NCBI RefSeq assembly: GCF_002727185.1
Contig: NZ_NIZW01000013.1
Coordinates: 124,001-188,000 of the forward strand
Length of the DNA stretch: 64,000 nt
Direction of reading: 5' to 3'
From: Rhodopirellula bahusiensis
GTDB lineage: Bacteria > Planctomycetota > Planctomycetia > Pirellulales > Pirellulaceae
The notes beneath the pieces are model-generated. The model had not been told where the DNA came from. It made no database searches and saw only the letters and a program-made list of their open reading frames with translations. Below, one piece after another: positions 8,849 to 18,003 of the stretch. The position numbers and the translations under genes are program-made. Positions within the stretch are counted from its first letter, which is position 1, and each line of letters opens with the position of its first letter.

Positions 8849-9844
8849 ATGGCCAGCTTTTTGTCCTCCAACGCTTCCGTCCCGCTTGACGATCCGAGTC
8901 CGCCGTTCACTGACGCGTCGACGATGGAAGTCCCGGCCATGGACCCGGCCCTGAAATCGATCCAGCCGGGCGGTGGCGTGGTCATGTCCATCGAGTTGGC
9001 GTGGGGCAAGCTCCGGCGGGCTTGGTTGAACTCGGTTCGTCCCAAGTACGTGTCGAAGATGCGGGATCGCCGCCAAGGTCACCGAGGCGATTTGCCGTTC
9101 GAACCGGTCGATTCGCGGGACATGAAATACTATCGCAACCAAGACAGTTATTGGTGGGCGGATGCCGACGACCCGTTTCTCTGGCGAGAATCGCTTCCGT
9201 TTGTCCGGGTTGGGTTGGCAGAATTGATCGTCATGTGCACCGCCTCGGTTTTGCTGGCCCTGATCGCCGGGTGGTTCTGGTGGCCCCTGGCGTTGCCGTT
9301 TGTCCTGATCGCCGGCTTGGTTGCTTGGTTCTTCCGCAACCCGCGTCGGCAGGTTCCGGGATCCGTCGGTACGGTGGTTGCTCCTGCTGATGGCAAGTTG
9401 GTCGAGATCGTCGAGTTTGATGACCCGGTCATTGGTTCCGCGATCCGCTTTGGTATCTTCTTGTCCATCTTCAATGTGCACGCGAATCGAATCGCGATGC
9501 CCGGTCGAGTTGTCAGGGTTCGGTACCGTCCGGGCAAATTTATGAATGCTTTGCGTTCCGAATCATCCAAAGAAAACGAAAACATGGATGTCGAATTGGA
9601 ATGTCCGGAAATTGGAGGCCGAATTGTGCGGATTCGACAGATCACCGGCCAATTCGCGAGAAGAATTGTATGCTGGGCTCGCGTTGGCGATGTTTTGCAA
9701 CGCGGAGAAATGTTCGGAATGATTAAACTGGGTTCGCGAACCGAGTTGGTGATTCCTCACGACGAAGCCCTCGAGATCGTGGCACAAGTCGGTGAAAAGG
9801 TGTGTGCCGGCTCGACGGTGTTCGCCCGCTATCAACAAGGTTGA
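8849..9844 (+). CDS. psd: Phosphatidylserine decarboxylase
   Basis: 331 residues from the first ATG. It converts phosphatidylserine to phosphatidylethanolamine at the inner membrane. Two hydrophobic segments at about residues 124-160 precede FFRNPRRQVPG, which is the conserved beginning of the Psd core. Further family marks are VVAPADGKLVEI, FLSIFNVHANRIAMPG and the GS self-cleavage site in IKLGSRTELVIP (Gly295-Ser296), where the pyruvoyl group forms. The N-terminal 45 residues are low in conservation-like features; an ATG at 8984 (MSIELAWGKLRRAW) may be the real start. Only five bases separate it from pssA, so the two consecutive steps of PE synthesis are co-transcribed, in reverse order. 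Confidence 0.93.
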   Translation: MASFLSSNASVPLDDPSPPFTDASTMEVPAMDPALKSIQPGGGVVMSIELAWGKLRRAWLNSVRPKYVSKMRDRRQGHRGDLPFEPVDSRDMKYYRNQDSYWWADADDPFLWRESLPFVRVGLAELIVMCTASVLLALIAGWFWWPLALPFVLIAGLVAWFFRNPRRQVPGSVGTVVAPADGKLVEIVEFDDPVIGSAIRFGIFLSIFNVHANRIAMPGRVVRVRYRPGKFMNALRSESSKENENMDVELECPEIGGRIVRIRQITGQFARRIVCWARVGDVLQRGEMFGMIKLGSRTELVIPHDEALEIVAQVGEKVCAGSTVFARYQQG

Positions 9845-9849
9845 TCGAA

Positions 9850-10797
9850 ATGAGCGAACTGAAACCACGACCACCTATTCTGGACGATGACAGCGTCGAC
9901 GACGAATCGGACCTCATGCGAGAGGACGATCTGCTGGATCGTTCCAAGTTCGGGCGTCGTCGAAAGCGACGGCGTGGTAAACGTCGACGACTGACGCTGG
10001 CCGTTTTGCCCACTGCACTGACGCTTGGAAACGGCGTTTGCGGTTTGGCAGCCATTGCGATTGCGGTCAGCACCGAATCACTCGATTGGACGCCCGAGTC
10101 AAAGCTTTTCGCGGCCGGTCTTTTGATCTTCGGCGGCATGTTGTTTGACGCACTGGATGGTTCGGCGGCGAGACTGACCGGCCAAGCCAGCCGGTTTGGT
10201 GCAGAGCTGGATTCATTGTGCGACGCGGTCACGTTTGGAGTCGCACCCGCGGTGATCGTTTGGCGGATCAGTGATGTGTTGCTGCAGCGATTGACTTGGG
10301 GAATTGGAGTGTTGTTTGCGTTGTGCGTGCTGATTCGATTGGCGCGTTTCAATGTGGAAACACCCGAGGATGATGACCACGAGGGTTTCGAAGGATTGCC
10401 ATCGCCCGCCGCTGCTGGCACGATTGCGGCGTTTGCGATTGCGATTCCTGACCTGGCTGATTTCGCCGTGGGAGAAGCTTATCCGGAGTGGATTCATTCC
10501 ATGGCGGGTGTCGCATTGGATGCGTCGCATTACGTGATTCCGACTTTGGCGTTGGTGCTCGCCTTTCTGATGGTCTCTCGCTACGAGTACCCTCACGTGT
10601 TCGCTCAATTGGTTCGCGGAAGACGGGCGCCGCACCAAATCGGACAAGCCCTTTTCGCGGTGGTGGGTTTGTTTTTGTTGCACTGGGTCGCGCTCCCGGT
10701 TGTGTTCTGCTACTTCGCGTTCATGTCACCGATCCGATCGTTGCTGCAGCGAAATTCGAACCCAGTCGCGTCATCGTCGTCGGTTGAAGGCGGATGA
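9850..10797 (+). CDS. pssA: CDP-diacylglycerol-serine O-phosphatidyltransferase
   Basis: 315 residues from ATG 9850, which follows the psd stop by five bases; a longer in-frame start at 9802 would overlap psd. It makes phosphatidylserine from CDP-diacylglycerol and serine. The CDP-alcohol phosphotransferase motif is complete at residues 100-125: DALDGSAAR, then FGAELDSLCD, giving the four metal-binding aspartates. About seven hydrophobic segments follow. An unusual N-terminus of some 47 residues begins acidic and ends in a dense Arg/Lys block (FGRRRKRRRGKRRRL) before the first membrane segment, consistent with membrane-surface anchoring. Its stop overlaps the next start as ATGA at 10794-10797. 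Confidence 0.92.
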   Translation: MSELKPRPPILDDDSVDDESDLMREDDLLDRSKFGRRRKRRRGKRRRLTLAVLPTALTLGNGVCGLAAIAIAVSTESLDWTPESKLFAAGLLIFGGMLFDALDGSAARLTGQASRFGAELDSLCDAVTFGVAPAVIVWRISDVLLQRLTWGIGVLFALCVLIRLARFNVETPEDDDHEGFEGLPSPAAAGTIAAFAIAIPDLADFAVGEAYPEWIHSMAGVALDASHYVIPTLALVLAFLMVSRYEYPHVFAQLVRGRRAPHQIGQALFAVVGLFLLHWVALPVVFCYFAFMSPIRSLLQRNSNPVASSSSVEGG

Positions 10798-11885
10798 TCG
10801 TTCGCTGGTTGATCGGTCTGTCGTTGGGCACCCTGATCATCGCAGCGACTTCGCCTTGGTTTGTGCGCAGTTATGTGCCGCGAAAGTTTGACGAGGCACG
10901 GAAACGTGTCGTGCTGAAGCCAGGCGAGTCGTATCGTTGGCGAGCGGAAGGCTACGCGACAACGTCAGTTGGACCGCACGGGATGATGGGGCGAACCAAC
11001 CTGCCGTCGTCGAGTCATTCACCGGACTTCGTGCTTGCTCTTTGGGGGGATTCGCAAGCTGAAGGTGTCAGCGTCGCAGACACTGACAAATTGTGGCGTC
11101 AGCTCGAGAGTTCGCTAGGCGATCGGGCAGCGAACGGTGACCAAAGCGACGTGGAAGTGCAAGTCATTCCTTTGGCCAGCAGCGGTGATCACGCTGGCTC
11201 GTGGAGGCGACAGATGCCGTTGGTTGAGCGAGAGCTAAACGTGGACGGGCACGTCCTTTTGCTTTGTGAAATGGTCGACCTGATGGGGATGGTTGAACCC
11301 TTGGATGACCGAGACTCTGTTGGCTCAGTGGACCTTGCCAACACAAACTCGCTTGCGAATTGGATTCCGGACTTCGTAGTGCATGCCGGAAGAAACTTGT
11401 TGACTGATCCGCAGACAACAGAGCGTCGTCGACTGAGGTTCGGTATCGGTCCGGTTCCAATGTACACACCGCCGACCCAGGCGACATTTCTAGAAGAATC
11501 GGATCGAGTCGCAGCGGAACGATGGATTGCCGACAATCTGAACGCGATTCGTGCGGCAGCAACAAAGCCCATTTGGATCGTCTACGCACCTCGGTGCCCA
11601 TTGATCATGGACGGCGAGCTTCGCGTGAATGATCCGGACGATCACCTATGGGACATTGTCGAGCAAAACGCGGAAGCGAATTCGTTCGAAGTCATCGATT
11701 GTCGTGACGTGTTTCGCGATTCGGTCGAACGTGGCGTCTTTCCACATGGCTTTCACAACGGGCGATTCGGAAACGGGCACCTCAACGCGGTCGGCTACCG
11801 ACTGATTTCGAGGGAATTCGCGAAACGTTGGGGCGGGGCGGAAATACTCGTGCGTTCGGCCGAAGTGTCTGGAGCAGCCGAGTGA
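10794..11885 (+). CDS. Membrane-anchored SGNH-domain protein (putative O-acetyltransferase partner)
   Basis: 363 residues. A single N-terminal membrane segment (MIVRWLIGLSLGTLIIAA) is followed by an exported domain. LALWGDSQAEGVSVAD near residue 80 has the GDS nucleophile block, LLCEMVDLMG may be block III, and GNGHLNAVGYRLI near residue 326 carries the block V histidine. This is the layout of SGNH proteins such as AlgJ/AlgX/DltD-like partners of MBOAT acyltransferases, and the next gene is an MBOAT protein. The start overlaps the pssA stop (ATGA) and the stop overlaps the MBOAT start (GTGA), so all three are translationally coupled. Acetyl transfer to a cell-surface polymer is inferred from context. 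Confidence 0.7.
   Translation: MIVRWLIGLSLGTLIIAATSPWFVRSYVPRKFDEARKRVVLKPGESYRWRAEGYATTSVGPHGMMGRTNLPSSSHSPDFVLALWGDSQAEGVSVADTDKLWRQLESSLGDRAANGDQSDVEVQVIPLASSGDHAGSWRRQMPLVERELNVDGHVLLLCEMVDLMGMVEPLDDRDSVGSVDLANTNSLANWIPDFVVHAGRNLLTDPQTTERRRLRFGIGPVPMYTPPTQATFLEESDRVAAERWIADNLNAIRAAATKPIWIVYAPRCPLIMDGELRVNDPDDHLWDIVEQNAEANSFEVIDCRDVFRDSVERGVFPHGFHNGRFGNGHLNAVGYRLISREFAKRWGGAEILVRSAEVSGAAE
11871..11874 (+). promoter_or_regulatory. Ribosome binding site fixing the GTG start of the MBOAT gene
   Basis: GGAG seven bases before GTG at 11882. Together with the GTGA overlap with the previous stop it favours this start over an upstream in-frame ATG at 11828. Confidence 0.7.
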
Positions 11886-13294
11886 ACTTCACGCAGCTGG
11901 AATTCTTGTGTTTCCTGGCGGTGGTCGTCTCGATCGCGTGGATGCTGCGTGGGCGGACGTCTCGCAATGCATTTCTGTTGGTCGCCAGCTACTACTTCTA
12001 TGCGTACTGGGACATCCGGTTTTGCGGTTTGTTGTTGTTGTCGACCGCGGTGGACTTCGTCGTTGCCAAACGCATTGCCGCAAGCGATGACGATACGATT
12101 CGCAAACGGTGGTTGCTTTGCAGTCTCGTCGTCAACCTTGGGATGCTTGGTGTCTTCAAGTACTTCAACTTCTTCCTGGAGACGGCCGAGCCTTTCGTGC
12201 GAGCCATTGGGCTGAACGCATCCACGTTGCCAATCGTGTTGCCGGTTGGAATTTCGTTCTTCACGTTTCAAACGCTCAGCTACACAATTGACGTGTACCG
12301 CCGGAAGATGAGGCCGACCGATAGCGTGTTGGACTTTGCGTTGTACGTCGCGTTCTTCCCCCAGTTGGTTGCGGGGCCAATCGTTCGTGCGAGTCATCTG
12401 TTGCCGCAGTTGTCGGTGACACCAGGCTGGAATTCCAAACGGATGTACAACGGCGCCCAGCAATTGCTGCGCGGTGCCGTGAAGAAGGTGTTGATCGCCG
12501 ATCACCTAGCGGACTTGGTCGACGGCGTTTTCGCAGGACCGGAGCTCTATCATTCCGCGACGATTTGGTTGGCGGTGTTGGCTTATGCGGGGCAGATCTA
12601 CTACGATTTTTCCGGCTACAGCGACATGGCGATCGGAATCGCGAAAATGCTGGGGTACAGGTTTCCCGTTAACTTTCGACATCCTTATCTTGCGACTTCG
12701 GTTGGCGAATTCTGGCATCGCTGGCACATCACGCTATCGACTTGGCTCAGAGACTATCTGTTCATCCCATTGGGTGGGTCTCGCGGTTCGACATGGCAGA
12801 CGAACCGCAATCTGATGATCACGATGTCACTCGGTGGGCTATGGCATGGCGCCGCGATGACCTTTTTGAGTTGGGGGATTTTGCACGGGCTGGCACTGAT
12901 CACTGCTCGAACGATAACTCAACCACTGCCTCGCATTGCGGGATGGTTCGCAACGATGTGTGTTGTCGGTTTCGGATGGGTTTTGTTCCGAGCGACTTCG
13001 TTTGAGAATGCGATGTCGGTCTATCGTGGGATGCTCGGTTGGGTGACACCACTTTCCATTCCTGGAACCGAGACCTGGTCCGTGGCGGGAACGATCTTGT
13101 GGTTGCCGCCGTTGCCGTTGTTGGCTCTCGGTTGCATGGTGGTGGAGCACTTGATTTGGCGAACTCGCGGACGCCGTTGGATGCGATTGCCAGCGAACCG
13201 TTGGTACACACCGGTTGCGACCGCCGTGATGATTTGGGCGTTGGTGTTGTATGCACCTCGCGGTTTTCGTCCGTTTGTTTACTTCCAGTTCTGA
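11882..13294 (+). CDS. MBOAT-family membrane O-acyltransferase (AlgI/DltB-like)
   Basis: 470 residues from GTG 11882. Polytopic membrane protein with about ten hydrophobic segments. Seen: the family block WHRWHITLSTWLRDYLFIPLGG, the FFPQLVAGPIVRA loop, YDFSGYSDMAIGIAKMLGY, and the catalytic-histidine region GGLWHGAAMTFLSWG. MBOAT proteins of this branch move an acyl group across the inner membrane to an exported SGNH partner that modifies alginate, cellulose, teichoic acid or peptidoglycan. The coupled upstream gene supplies such a partner. No alginate or cellulose synthase genes are in the window, so the acceptor is unknown. Convergent with the next gene, leaving only eight bases between stops. 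Confidence 0.92.
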   Translation: MNFTQLEFLCFLAVVVSIAWMLRGRTSRNAFLLVASYYFYAYWDIRFCGLLLLSTAVDFVVAKRIAASDDDTIRKRWLLCSLVVNLGMLGVFKYFNFFLETAEPFVRAIGLNASTLPIVLPVGISFFTFQTLSYTIDVYRRKMRPTDSVLDFALYVAFFPQLVAGPIVRASHLLPQLSVTPGWNSKRMYNGAQQLLRGAVKKVLIADHLADLVDGVFAGPELYHSATIWLAVLAYAGQIYYDFSGYSDMAIGIAKMLGYRFPVNFRHPYLATSVGEFWHRWHITLSTWLRDYLFIPLGGSRGSTWQTNRNLMITMSLGGLWHGAAMTFLSWGILHGLALITARTITQPLPRIAGWFATMCVVGFGWVLFRATSFENAMSVYRGMLGWVTPLSIPGTETWSVAGTILWLPPLPLLALGCMVVEHLIWRTRGRRWMRLPANRWYTPVATAVMIWALVLYAPRGFRPFVYFQF

Positions 13295-13302
13295 CGGGAC
13301 AT

Positions 13303-14220
13303 CTAGCGTTTCTGCCAGTCAATTCCCGAGAGACTGGCGACGGCCAAGGCCAAGGCGTGTGTGCCGTCCCGACCGTGGCCCTGAGCCGAGACGGCCCGAT
13401 ACAACTGTTCCGCCAACGCGAGTCCGGGCATCGAGAGATCCATCGCTTTGCATTCCGCCAAAGCGATGCCCATGTCTTTAAGAAAGTGCTCGACATAGAA
13501 CCCGGGATCAAACTGGTTGTCGATGATTCGCGGGCCGAGGTTGCTCAACGACCAGCTGCCCGCCGCTCCGGATTCAACGGACTGCAGAACCGTGGGCAAG
13601 TCCAAACCCGCTTTATGACCGTAGACGAGTGCTTCGCAAACGCCGATCATGTTGGTCGCGATGAGAATTTGGTTGACCATTTTTGTGTGTTGACCCGCGC
13701 CAGGCCCACCTTGATGCACGATGGTTTTTCCCAGCAAATCCAAGCATGGATGGACCTTCGCGAGTGCTCGCCCGCTGCCGCCAATCATGATGGAAAGTGT
13801 GCCTCCACGAGCGCCCGTGTCACCACCAGATACGGGCGCATCGAGTGAGTCGACTTCGAAGTTGGCCGCCGCCTCCGCAATCTCGACTGCAAGCGATGGT
13901 TGGCTGGTCGTCATGTCGACGATGACATTGCCGGGTTTGCAACCCGCCAGGACTCCCGTTTCAGGATTCAAGATGACTTCGCGGACATCGTGCGGGTAGC
14001 CAACGATCGTGAAGATTAGATCACTGTTGGCCGCCACGTCCTTCGGTTTGCTCACCCAGGTCGCGCCGCGTTTCAAAAGTGATTCGGCTTTCGCTACAGT
14101 TCGGGTCGTCAGGGTGACTTCGTAGCCGGCGTCGAGTAAATGGCCGCACATGCTGGCCCCCATCACCCCCGTTCCAATCCATCCGATTTTGGGGAGCGAT
14201 TTGTCGTCGGCCATGGTCAT
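13303..14220 (-). CDS. NAD-binding beta-hydroxyacid dehydrogenase (HIBADH/tartronate semialdehyde reductase family)
   Basis: 305 residues. The N-terminal Rossmann motif is [22 protein letters not shown]; the substrate-binding signature [19 protein letters not shown] and the catalytic-lysine region [11 protein letters not shown] are complete. Family members oxidise or reduce 3-hydroxyisobutyrate, tartronate semialdehyde, 4-hydroxybutyrate and similar acids. The exact substrate cannot be read from the sequence. The ATG touches the TGA of the upstream NHL-repeat gene with no base between them, so the two are coupled. Confidence 0.9.
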   Translation of the reverse strand: MTMADDKSLPKIGWIGTGVMGASMCGHLLDAGYEVTLTTRTVAKAESLLKRGATWVSKPKDVAANSDLIFTIVGYPHDVREVILNPETGVLAGCKPGNVIVDMTTSQPSLAVEIAEAAANFEVDSLDAPVSGGDTGARGGTLSIMIGGSGRALAKVHPCLDLLGKTIVHQGGPGAGQHTKMVNQILIATNMIGVCEALVYGHKAGLDLPTVLQSVESGAAGSWSLSNLGPRIIDNQFDPGFYVEHFLKDMGIALAECKAMDLSMPGLALAEQLYRAVSAQGHGRDGTHALALAVASLSGIDWQKR

Positions 14221-15276
14221 TCACTTTGCTGGGAGGGGAACTCGCAAGATACGATGGTTGAAGCTGTCGGCAATGTAAAGTTGATCGCCTCGGATGCAAA
14301 CGCCGTGTGGACGACGGAGAGTGTATTCGCCTAAATTTAAAGTCTGAACGATGTCCGATTGCGGATCATAAACGCGAATCAGGTGATTGACGTCGTCTGC
14401 GATGTAAACGCGTCCATCAGTAGCAACGTCCATGTGCTTGGGACCATTGAAACTGGCTTGCTTCGCTTGCCCGTCCGCCGTGCCTTTCTTGCCGTTTCCG
14501 GCTAGTGTTGTGATTTCGCCGTCGTCTTCGACACGTCGCAACCGATTGCCGTTGCGTTCCAACACGAGCAGACGGCGGTTGCCGTCCAAGTCCACCGCTC
14601 GCGGGTCTTTGAGTTTGGATTTCCGTCCGGCGAGGGTGGTGACCAATCCAGATGAAAGATCGATTGACCGGACGACTTGATTGCCGATGTCAGCAATCAA
14701 CAGTCGATCGCTTTCCGCGTCCAAGGTGACTGAGATGGGTTCGTGAAAGGTGGCTTCGCTGCGGTCGACGTTGTTGGTTGCAGGACCCTCTTTGCCTTGA
14801 CCAGCATACGTGTCCACCAACCACTCGCCATCGGCCGCCTGCATCAACCTGCGAACGGAGTGGTTCGCATGGTCAGACAGATACAGGACATCCTCCGCGT
14901 CGATGACCAAGTTGTGCAACTTGTTGAACCGCGCCGACCGGGCAGGTCCATCAACGTATCCAAGTGCGTTGGGTTCAGTTGCTGATTCAGGACCGGCGAT
15001 CACGTGTGGATCGCTAAAATTATCGGGCTCGCAACGCAACACGCGTCCGCCATCGAACTCGACAATCCACATGCGATTCTGCGAGTCGAACTCGACAGCA
15101 AAAGGTGTCCGCAACGGTCCCGGAACGGGAGCTTCCTCGGGAGCGGGTTCGGTTGGACCAAGTATGACCTCAACTGGTAGTGAAGGCATCTCACCAGCCG
15201 TTGAGTTGTTGGCAAAGAATACCAGCGTGTAGACGGTCACCACCAACGAACAGCTGCGAAACGTAAACGACGTCAT
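14221..15276 (-). CDS. Secreted NHL-repeat beta-propeller protein
   Basis: 351 residues. Signal peptide at the N-terminus (MTSFTFRSCSLVVTVYTLVF, cleavage near NNSTAGE). The rest is built from about six blade-like repeats with the NHL pattern: PFAVEFDSQNRMWIVEFDGGRV, LVIDAEDVLYLSDHANHSVRR, VTLDAESDRLLIADIGNQVVR, VDLDGNRRLLVLERNGNRLRR, MDVATDGRVYIADDVNHLIRV and CIRGDQLYIADSFNHRILR. Proteins of this kind form propellers that bind ligands or partners outside the cytoplasm. It is coupled to the downstream dehydrogenase by a direct stop-start junction, though why an exported propeller should be made with a cytoplasmic dehydrogenase is not clear. Confidence 0.85.
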   Translation of the reverse strand: MTSFTFRSCSLVVTVYTLVFFANNSTAGEMPSLPVEVILGPTEPAPEEAPVPGPLRTPFAVEFDSQNRMWIVEFDGGRVLRCEPDNFSDPHVIAGPESATEPNALGYVDGPARSARFNKLHNLVIDAEDVLYLSDHANHSVRRLMQAADGEWLVDTYAGQGKEGPATNNVDRSEATFHEPISVTLDAESDRLLIADIGNQVVRSIDLSSGLVTTLAGRKSKLKDPRAVDLDGNRRLLVLERNGNRLRRVEDDGEITTLAGNGKKGTADGQAKQASFNGPKHMDVATDGRVYIADDVNHLIRVYDPQSDIVQTLNLGEYTLRRPHGVCIRGDQLYIADSFNHRILRVPLPAK

Positions 15277-15527
15277 GAAAAACTCGGTGCAGGAAAGGAT
15301 GCATTTTGAAGAATGGCAATGGAACAGGTGTGACGCATGAATGGCACGATCGTTAGTTTAGCGACTCGGTGATGAGCAAATTGAGATGAAGTTCATCGAA
15401 GAGTTCTCATCATCAGACCGTAGTCGAACGACTCACTTTCGTCACTCGTCAATTTCGGGAAGGAACAGCAGAGTGAATGAGCTAAACTGAGTCCGTTTGA
15501 CGGGCTCGCAAGGGGCTCATCTGTCCA

Positions 15528-15567
15528 GCGGCGATACTTTCAAGCGGCGACACTTTCAAGCGGCGAT
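15528..15567. repeat. 16-base tandem repeat, two and a half copies
   Basis: GCGGCGATACTTTCAA followed by GCGGCGACACTTTCAA (one mismatch) and then GCGGCGAT as a partial third copy. It overlaps the 3' end of the putative small ORF on the minus strand. Confidence 0.9.
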
Positions 15568-15785
15568 TTAACTTCCTGTCGTGTACATCGGATACTAGCG
15601 TGTGCAGTCAAACAAACATCCGGGTAGATTGCCGCTGCGGGTTGAACAAGAAGCTGCCAGGCAACTGAAATGAAGGACAGTTCGGTGGTTTCTTGATCGT
15701 AAATCGCGAGGATGGCTGCAATGAGTTCCACAACCATCGAAAGCTGTAGTAGAACGTAGGCCGAACGGTAATTCTTCACACTCAA
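15540..15785 (-). CDS. Possible small membrane protein, unknown
   Basis: 81 residues, with a plausible membrane segment (VLLQLSMVVELIAAILAIY) after a short basic N-terminus and a second moderately hydrophobic stretch. It fills an otherwise empty region but has no recognised domain, and its last residues run through the 16-base repeat. The start lies 21 bases from the divergent GTG at 15807. It may be a chance frame. Confidence 0.3.
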   Translation of the reverse strand: MSVKNYRSAYVLLQLSMVVELIAAILAIYDQETTELSFISVAWQLLVQPAAAIYPDVCLTAHASIRCTRQEVKSPLESVAA

Positions 15786-15806
15786 TCATCGAAACAGGCG
15801 GACCCA

Positions 15807-16421
15807 GTGTCAGATACTCCTCAAGAACCAGCGAACCCTTCTTCGCCCCAGCCCAAAAGTAGTGGAACTGGCCATAAAGGGCTGTTCATCATACTGATTG
15901 CTATTGCCGTCGTACTTGCGGCATTCTGCTATGAAACCTTCCTCGCCCCGGCGAATCTTCAAGCTGGCTTTGACAAGGTCGCCGAGGCACAGTTGAAAAG
16001 TCTGGGGGACAAAAAGACTCTAACGAACCTAGACGTGCGAGAGGTGTTGGGCAAAGAGCCCGCTGATACCTATAACGAGGGCGAAGAGTATGTCGAGGTT
16101 TTTCATTGGATGGGTGGCATGATTGTGAATTCCCATAAATTGTATGCGGTCTATCGAAAGCAGGGTGAAGATTGGACGTTTGTTCGTCACTCGCTGAAGC
16201 CTAAGGAGATGACCGACAAACAGACGATTGTCGTTGATCCGGACGCGATCGGGGATGATTCGGAATCTTCAATGGATACCGCGGATGGTAGCGGACCGCC
16301 TAAGGAACCGAACGGAGAAGATGATTCCTCCGGGGCCGACCAACCCGCCAATGACGACAACAGCGAATCTGGAAGCGATTCGGGAATTGGACCTTTAGAA
16401 GAAGTAAGCCCGTCCGCATGA
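15807..16421 (+). CDS. Hypothetical single-pass membrane protein with acidic tail
   Basis: 204 residues from a GTG start. A Pro/Ser-rich cytoplasmic N-terminus of about 23 residues is followed by one membrane segment (GLFIILIAIAVVLAAFCY). The exported part up to about residue 135 looks folded: FDKVAEAQLKSLGDKK, VREVLGKEPADTY, then HWMGGMIVNSHKLYAVYRKQ, with charged helices and short strands. The last 65 residues are acidic, Asp/Ser/Gly-rich and probably disordered. I do not recognise the family. It stands alone between divergent and convergent neighbours. Confidence 0.75.
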   Translation: MSDTPQEPANPSSPQPKSSGTGHKGLFIILIAIAVVLAAFCYETFLAPANLQAGFDKVAEAQLKSLGDKKTLTNLDVREVLGKEPADTYNEGEEYVEVFHWMGGMIVNSHKLYAVYRKQGEDWTFVRHSLKPKEMTDKQTIVVDPDAIGDDSESSMDTADGSGPPKEPNGEDDSSGADQPANDDNSESGSDSGIGPLEEVSPSA

Positions 16422-16695
16422 GTCCTTGGAAATGATCTGCGATAGCACACGTCTGGCGGACACTCTTGTAGAACGCACCATGATCTGACTCCCGTGGTTG
16501 TCGGGAGGAATCCACGTTGCATTGCTGACTGACCGCAGAGCGATTTGATGGAAAACGCGAATGGTTCACACCTGCCTAACGCTGCAGATCAAACGCTAAT
16601 TTCACCCGATCACACCCGTTGACGTGGTCATTCCTCGTGGAGCGAATTCGACGCGACATGGGTATTCGGTATGGGTGGGATCGAGCGTGTACGAG

Positions 16696-18003
16696 TCAGA
16701 GGAGCAATGGCCGAATTGGTTTTCCGTTGTCTGTGATGGGGATCGGACGGTCGCCGTCGTAGAGAAGTTTCTGCGGGTCGATTCCGAGCGATGCGTGCAC
16801 GGTCGCGAATAGGTCTGGAACGCTGACGGGCGATTCGACAATGTTTTGCGAGAGTTCGTCAGTCAGTCCATAGGCACCGCTGTGGTTCAGTCCGCCGCCC
16901 GCCAGGACACAGGTGAACGCCTTGCCTTGGTGGCCGCGTCCTCCGCCGGCGTCGAACCCTGGTGGACGCCCAAATTCAGACGAGACCATGATGAGGGTTT
17001 TGTCCAGCAAAGACAGTTTCTCCAAATCATCGATCAAGGTCGACATGGCGGTATCAAGGTCTCGAATCAGCTCGTGCTGCTTGTTAATTCCGTCATTGTG
17101 AACGTCCCACCCGGTGCCGTTGATGAAATTCAGGTTGTGCGATACCTCCACAAAACGAACGCCTCGTTGAACCAGGCGGCGTGCCAGAAGACATCGCTGG
17201 CCAAACTCGCTTCCGTATTGATTGCGGAGCTGGTCGCTCTCGTTTTCGAGCTGGAAGACTTGTCCGAACTCGGGTCCAGATAGTCGCAACGATTGTTCGA
17301 TCACGGAATCGTAGTCGGCGACGGCCGAGTCGTTCCCGTATCGCTGCAACGCGGAGGCTCGTGTTTGGGCGAGTAACTTTTCGCGTCGGGATTGGCGCCC
17401 CGCATCAATCCCGTGAGGCAACGACAATCCCGATGGGCCTTTGCTGGTGTCGGTCAAATACAAGTAACCACTTGATGCGCCGAGGAAACCGGGGCCCCGC
17501 GTGACGTTGGGATATCCGATCAACACATAAGGAGGGACACCGGAGTCAGCCGCGCCAAGTTCGTGAGCAACTGCGCTTCCCAGTGACGGGTAGGTAACCG
17601 TTCCCGTCACGACACGGCCGGTGTGCATTCGGTTGGTGGCGGCCGCGTGTTCGTCGATGACATCGTGGTGAACCGTCCGGACGGCGGTGATACGGTCCAT
17701 GCGTTCGGCCAATCGCGGAAGGTGTTCGCAGACGGAGACACCTGGAACAGCCGTGTCGATGGACTCGTAAAGTGAGCCGGGTTTTCGAGCCTTTTGATCA
17801 CCGACGCGTTTGGGATCAAACGTATCGATCTGGCCCATCCCGCCACCCAACCAAATGGAGATGACGTGCTCCGCCTTGCCGAAGGGAGTTGAGTCGCTCG
17901 CTTCGTTTGCACTCAGCATATTGCTGAGACCGGCGGATGAGGCGGCGATGGCGGAACTGCCCGCCGCGACGTTCTGAAGCCAGCTTCTTCGAGACTGCAA
18001 CAT
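16696..18003 (-). CDS. DUF1501 protein with Tat signal
   Basis: 435 residues. The start at 18003 overlaps the stop of the upstream gene as TGATG, which rules out the longer frame. The N-terminus [15 protein letters not shown] is a twin-arginine signal. The body fits DUF1501 (PF07394), an alkaline-phosphatase/sulfatase-like fold: [46 protein letters not shown]-type segment ([12 protein letters not shown]), and [19 protein letters not shown] near the end. DUF1501 genes are nearly always paired with PSCyt/DUF1549/DUF1553 genes in planctomycetes, as here. The job of the pair is not established. Confidence 0.9.
   Translation of the reverse strand: MLQSRRSWLQNVAAGSSAIAASSAGLSNMLSANEASDSTPFGKAEHVISIWLGGGMGQIDTFDPKRVGDQKARKPGSLYESIDTAVPGVSVCEHLPRLAERMDRITAVRTVHHDVIDEHAAATNRMHTGRVVTGTVTYPSLGSAVAHELGAADSGVPPYVLIGYPNVTRGPGFLGASSGYLYLTDTSKGPSGLSLPHGIDAGRQSRREKLLAQTRASALQRYGNDSAVADYDSVIEQSLRLSGPEFGQVFQLENESDQLRNQYGSEFGQRCLLARRLVQRGVRFVEVSHNLNFINGTGWDVHNDGINKQHELIRDLDTAMSTLIDDLEKLSLLDKTLIMVSSEFGRPPGFDAGGGRGHQGKAFTCVLAGGGLNHSGAYGLTDELSQNIVESPVSVPDLFATVHASLGIDPQKLLYDGDRPIPITDNGKPIRPLLL

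Larger units (their letters stand above)
15277..15806. other. 530-base region between divergent genes
   Basis: Lies between the start of the NHL-repeat gene (minus) and the GTG start at 15807 (plus), so it carries at least two promoters. It holds a 16-base tandem repeat near 15528-15567 and a possible small minus-strand membrane ORF. GATGAAGTTCATC near 15384 is a near-perfect palindrome that could be an operator. Nothing else recognised. Confidence 0.6.

Noticed and set aside
13039-13848. 269-codon plus-strand open frame
   Set aside because: It runs antisense to the dehydrogenase and across the end of the MBOAT gene, both strongly supported; composition is Arg/His-rich without domain.
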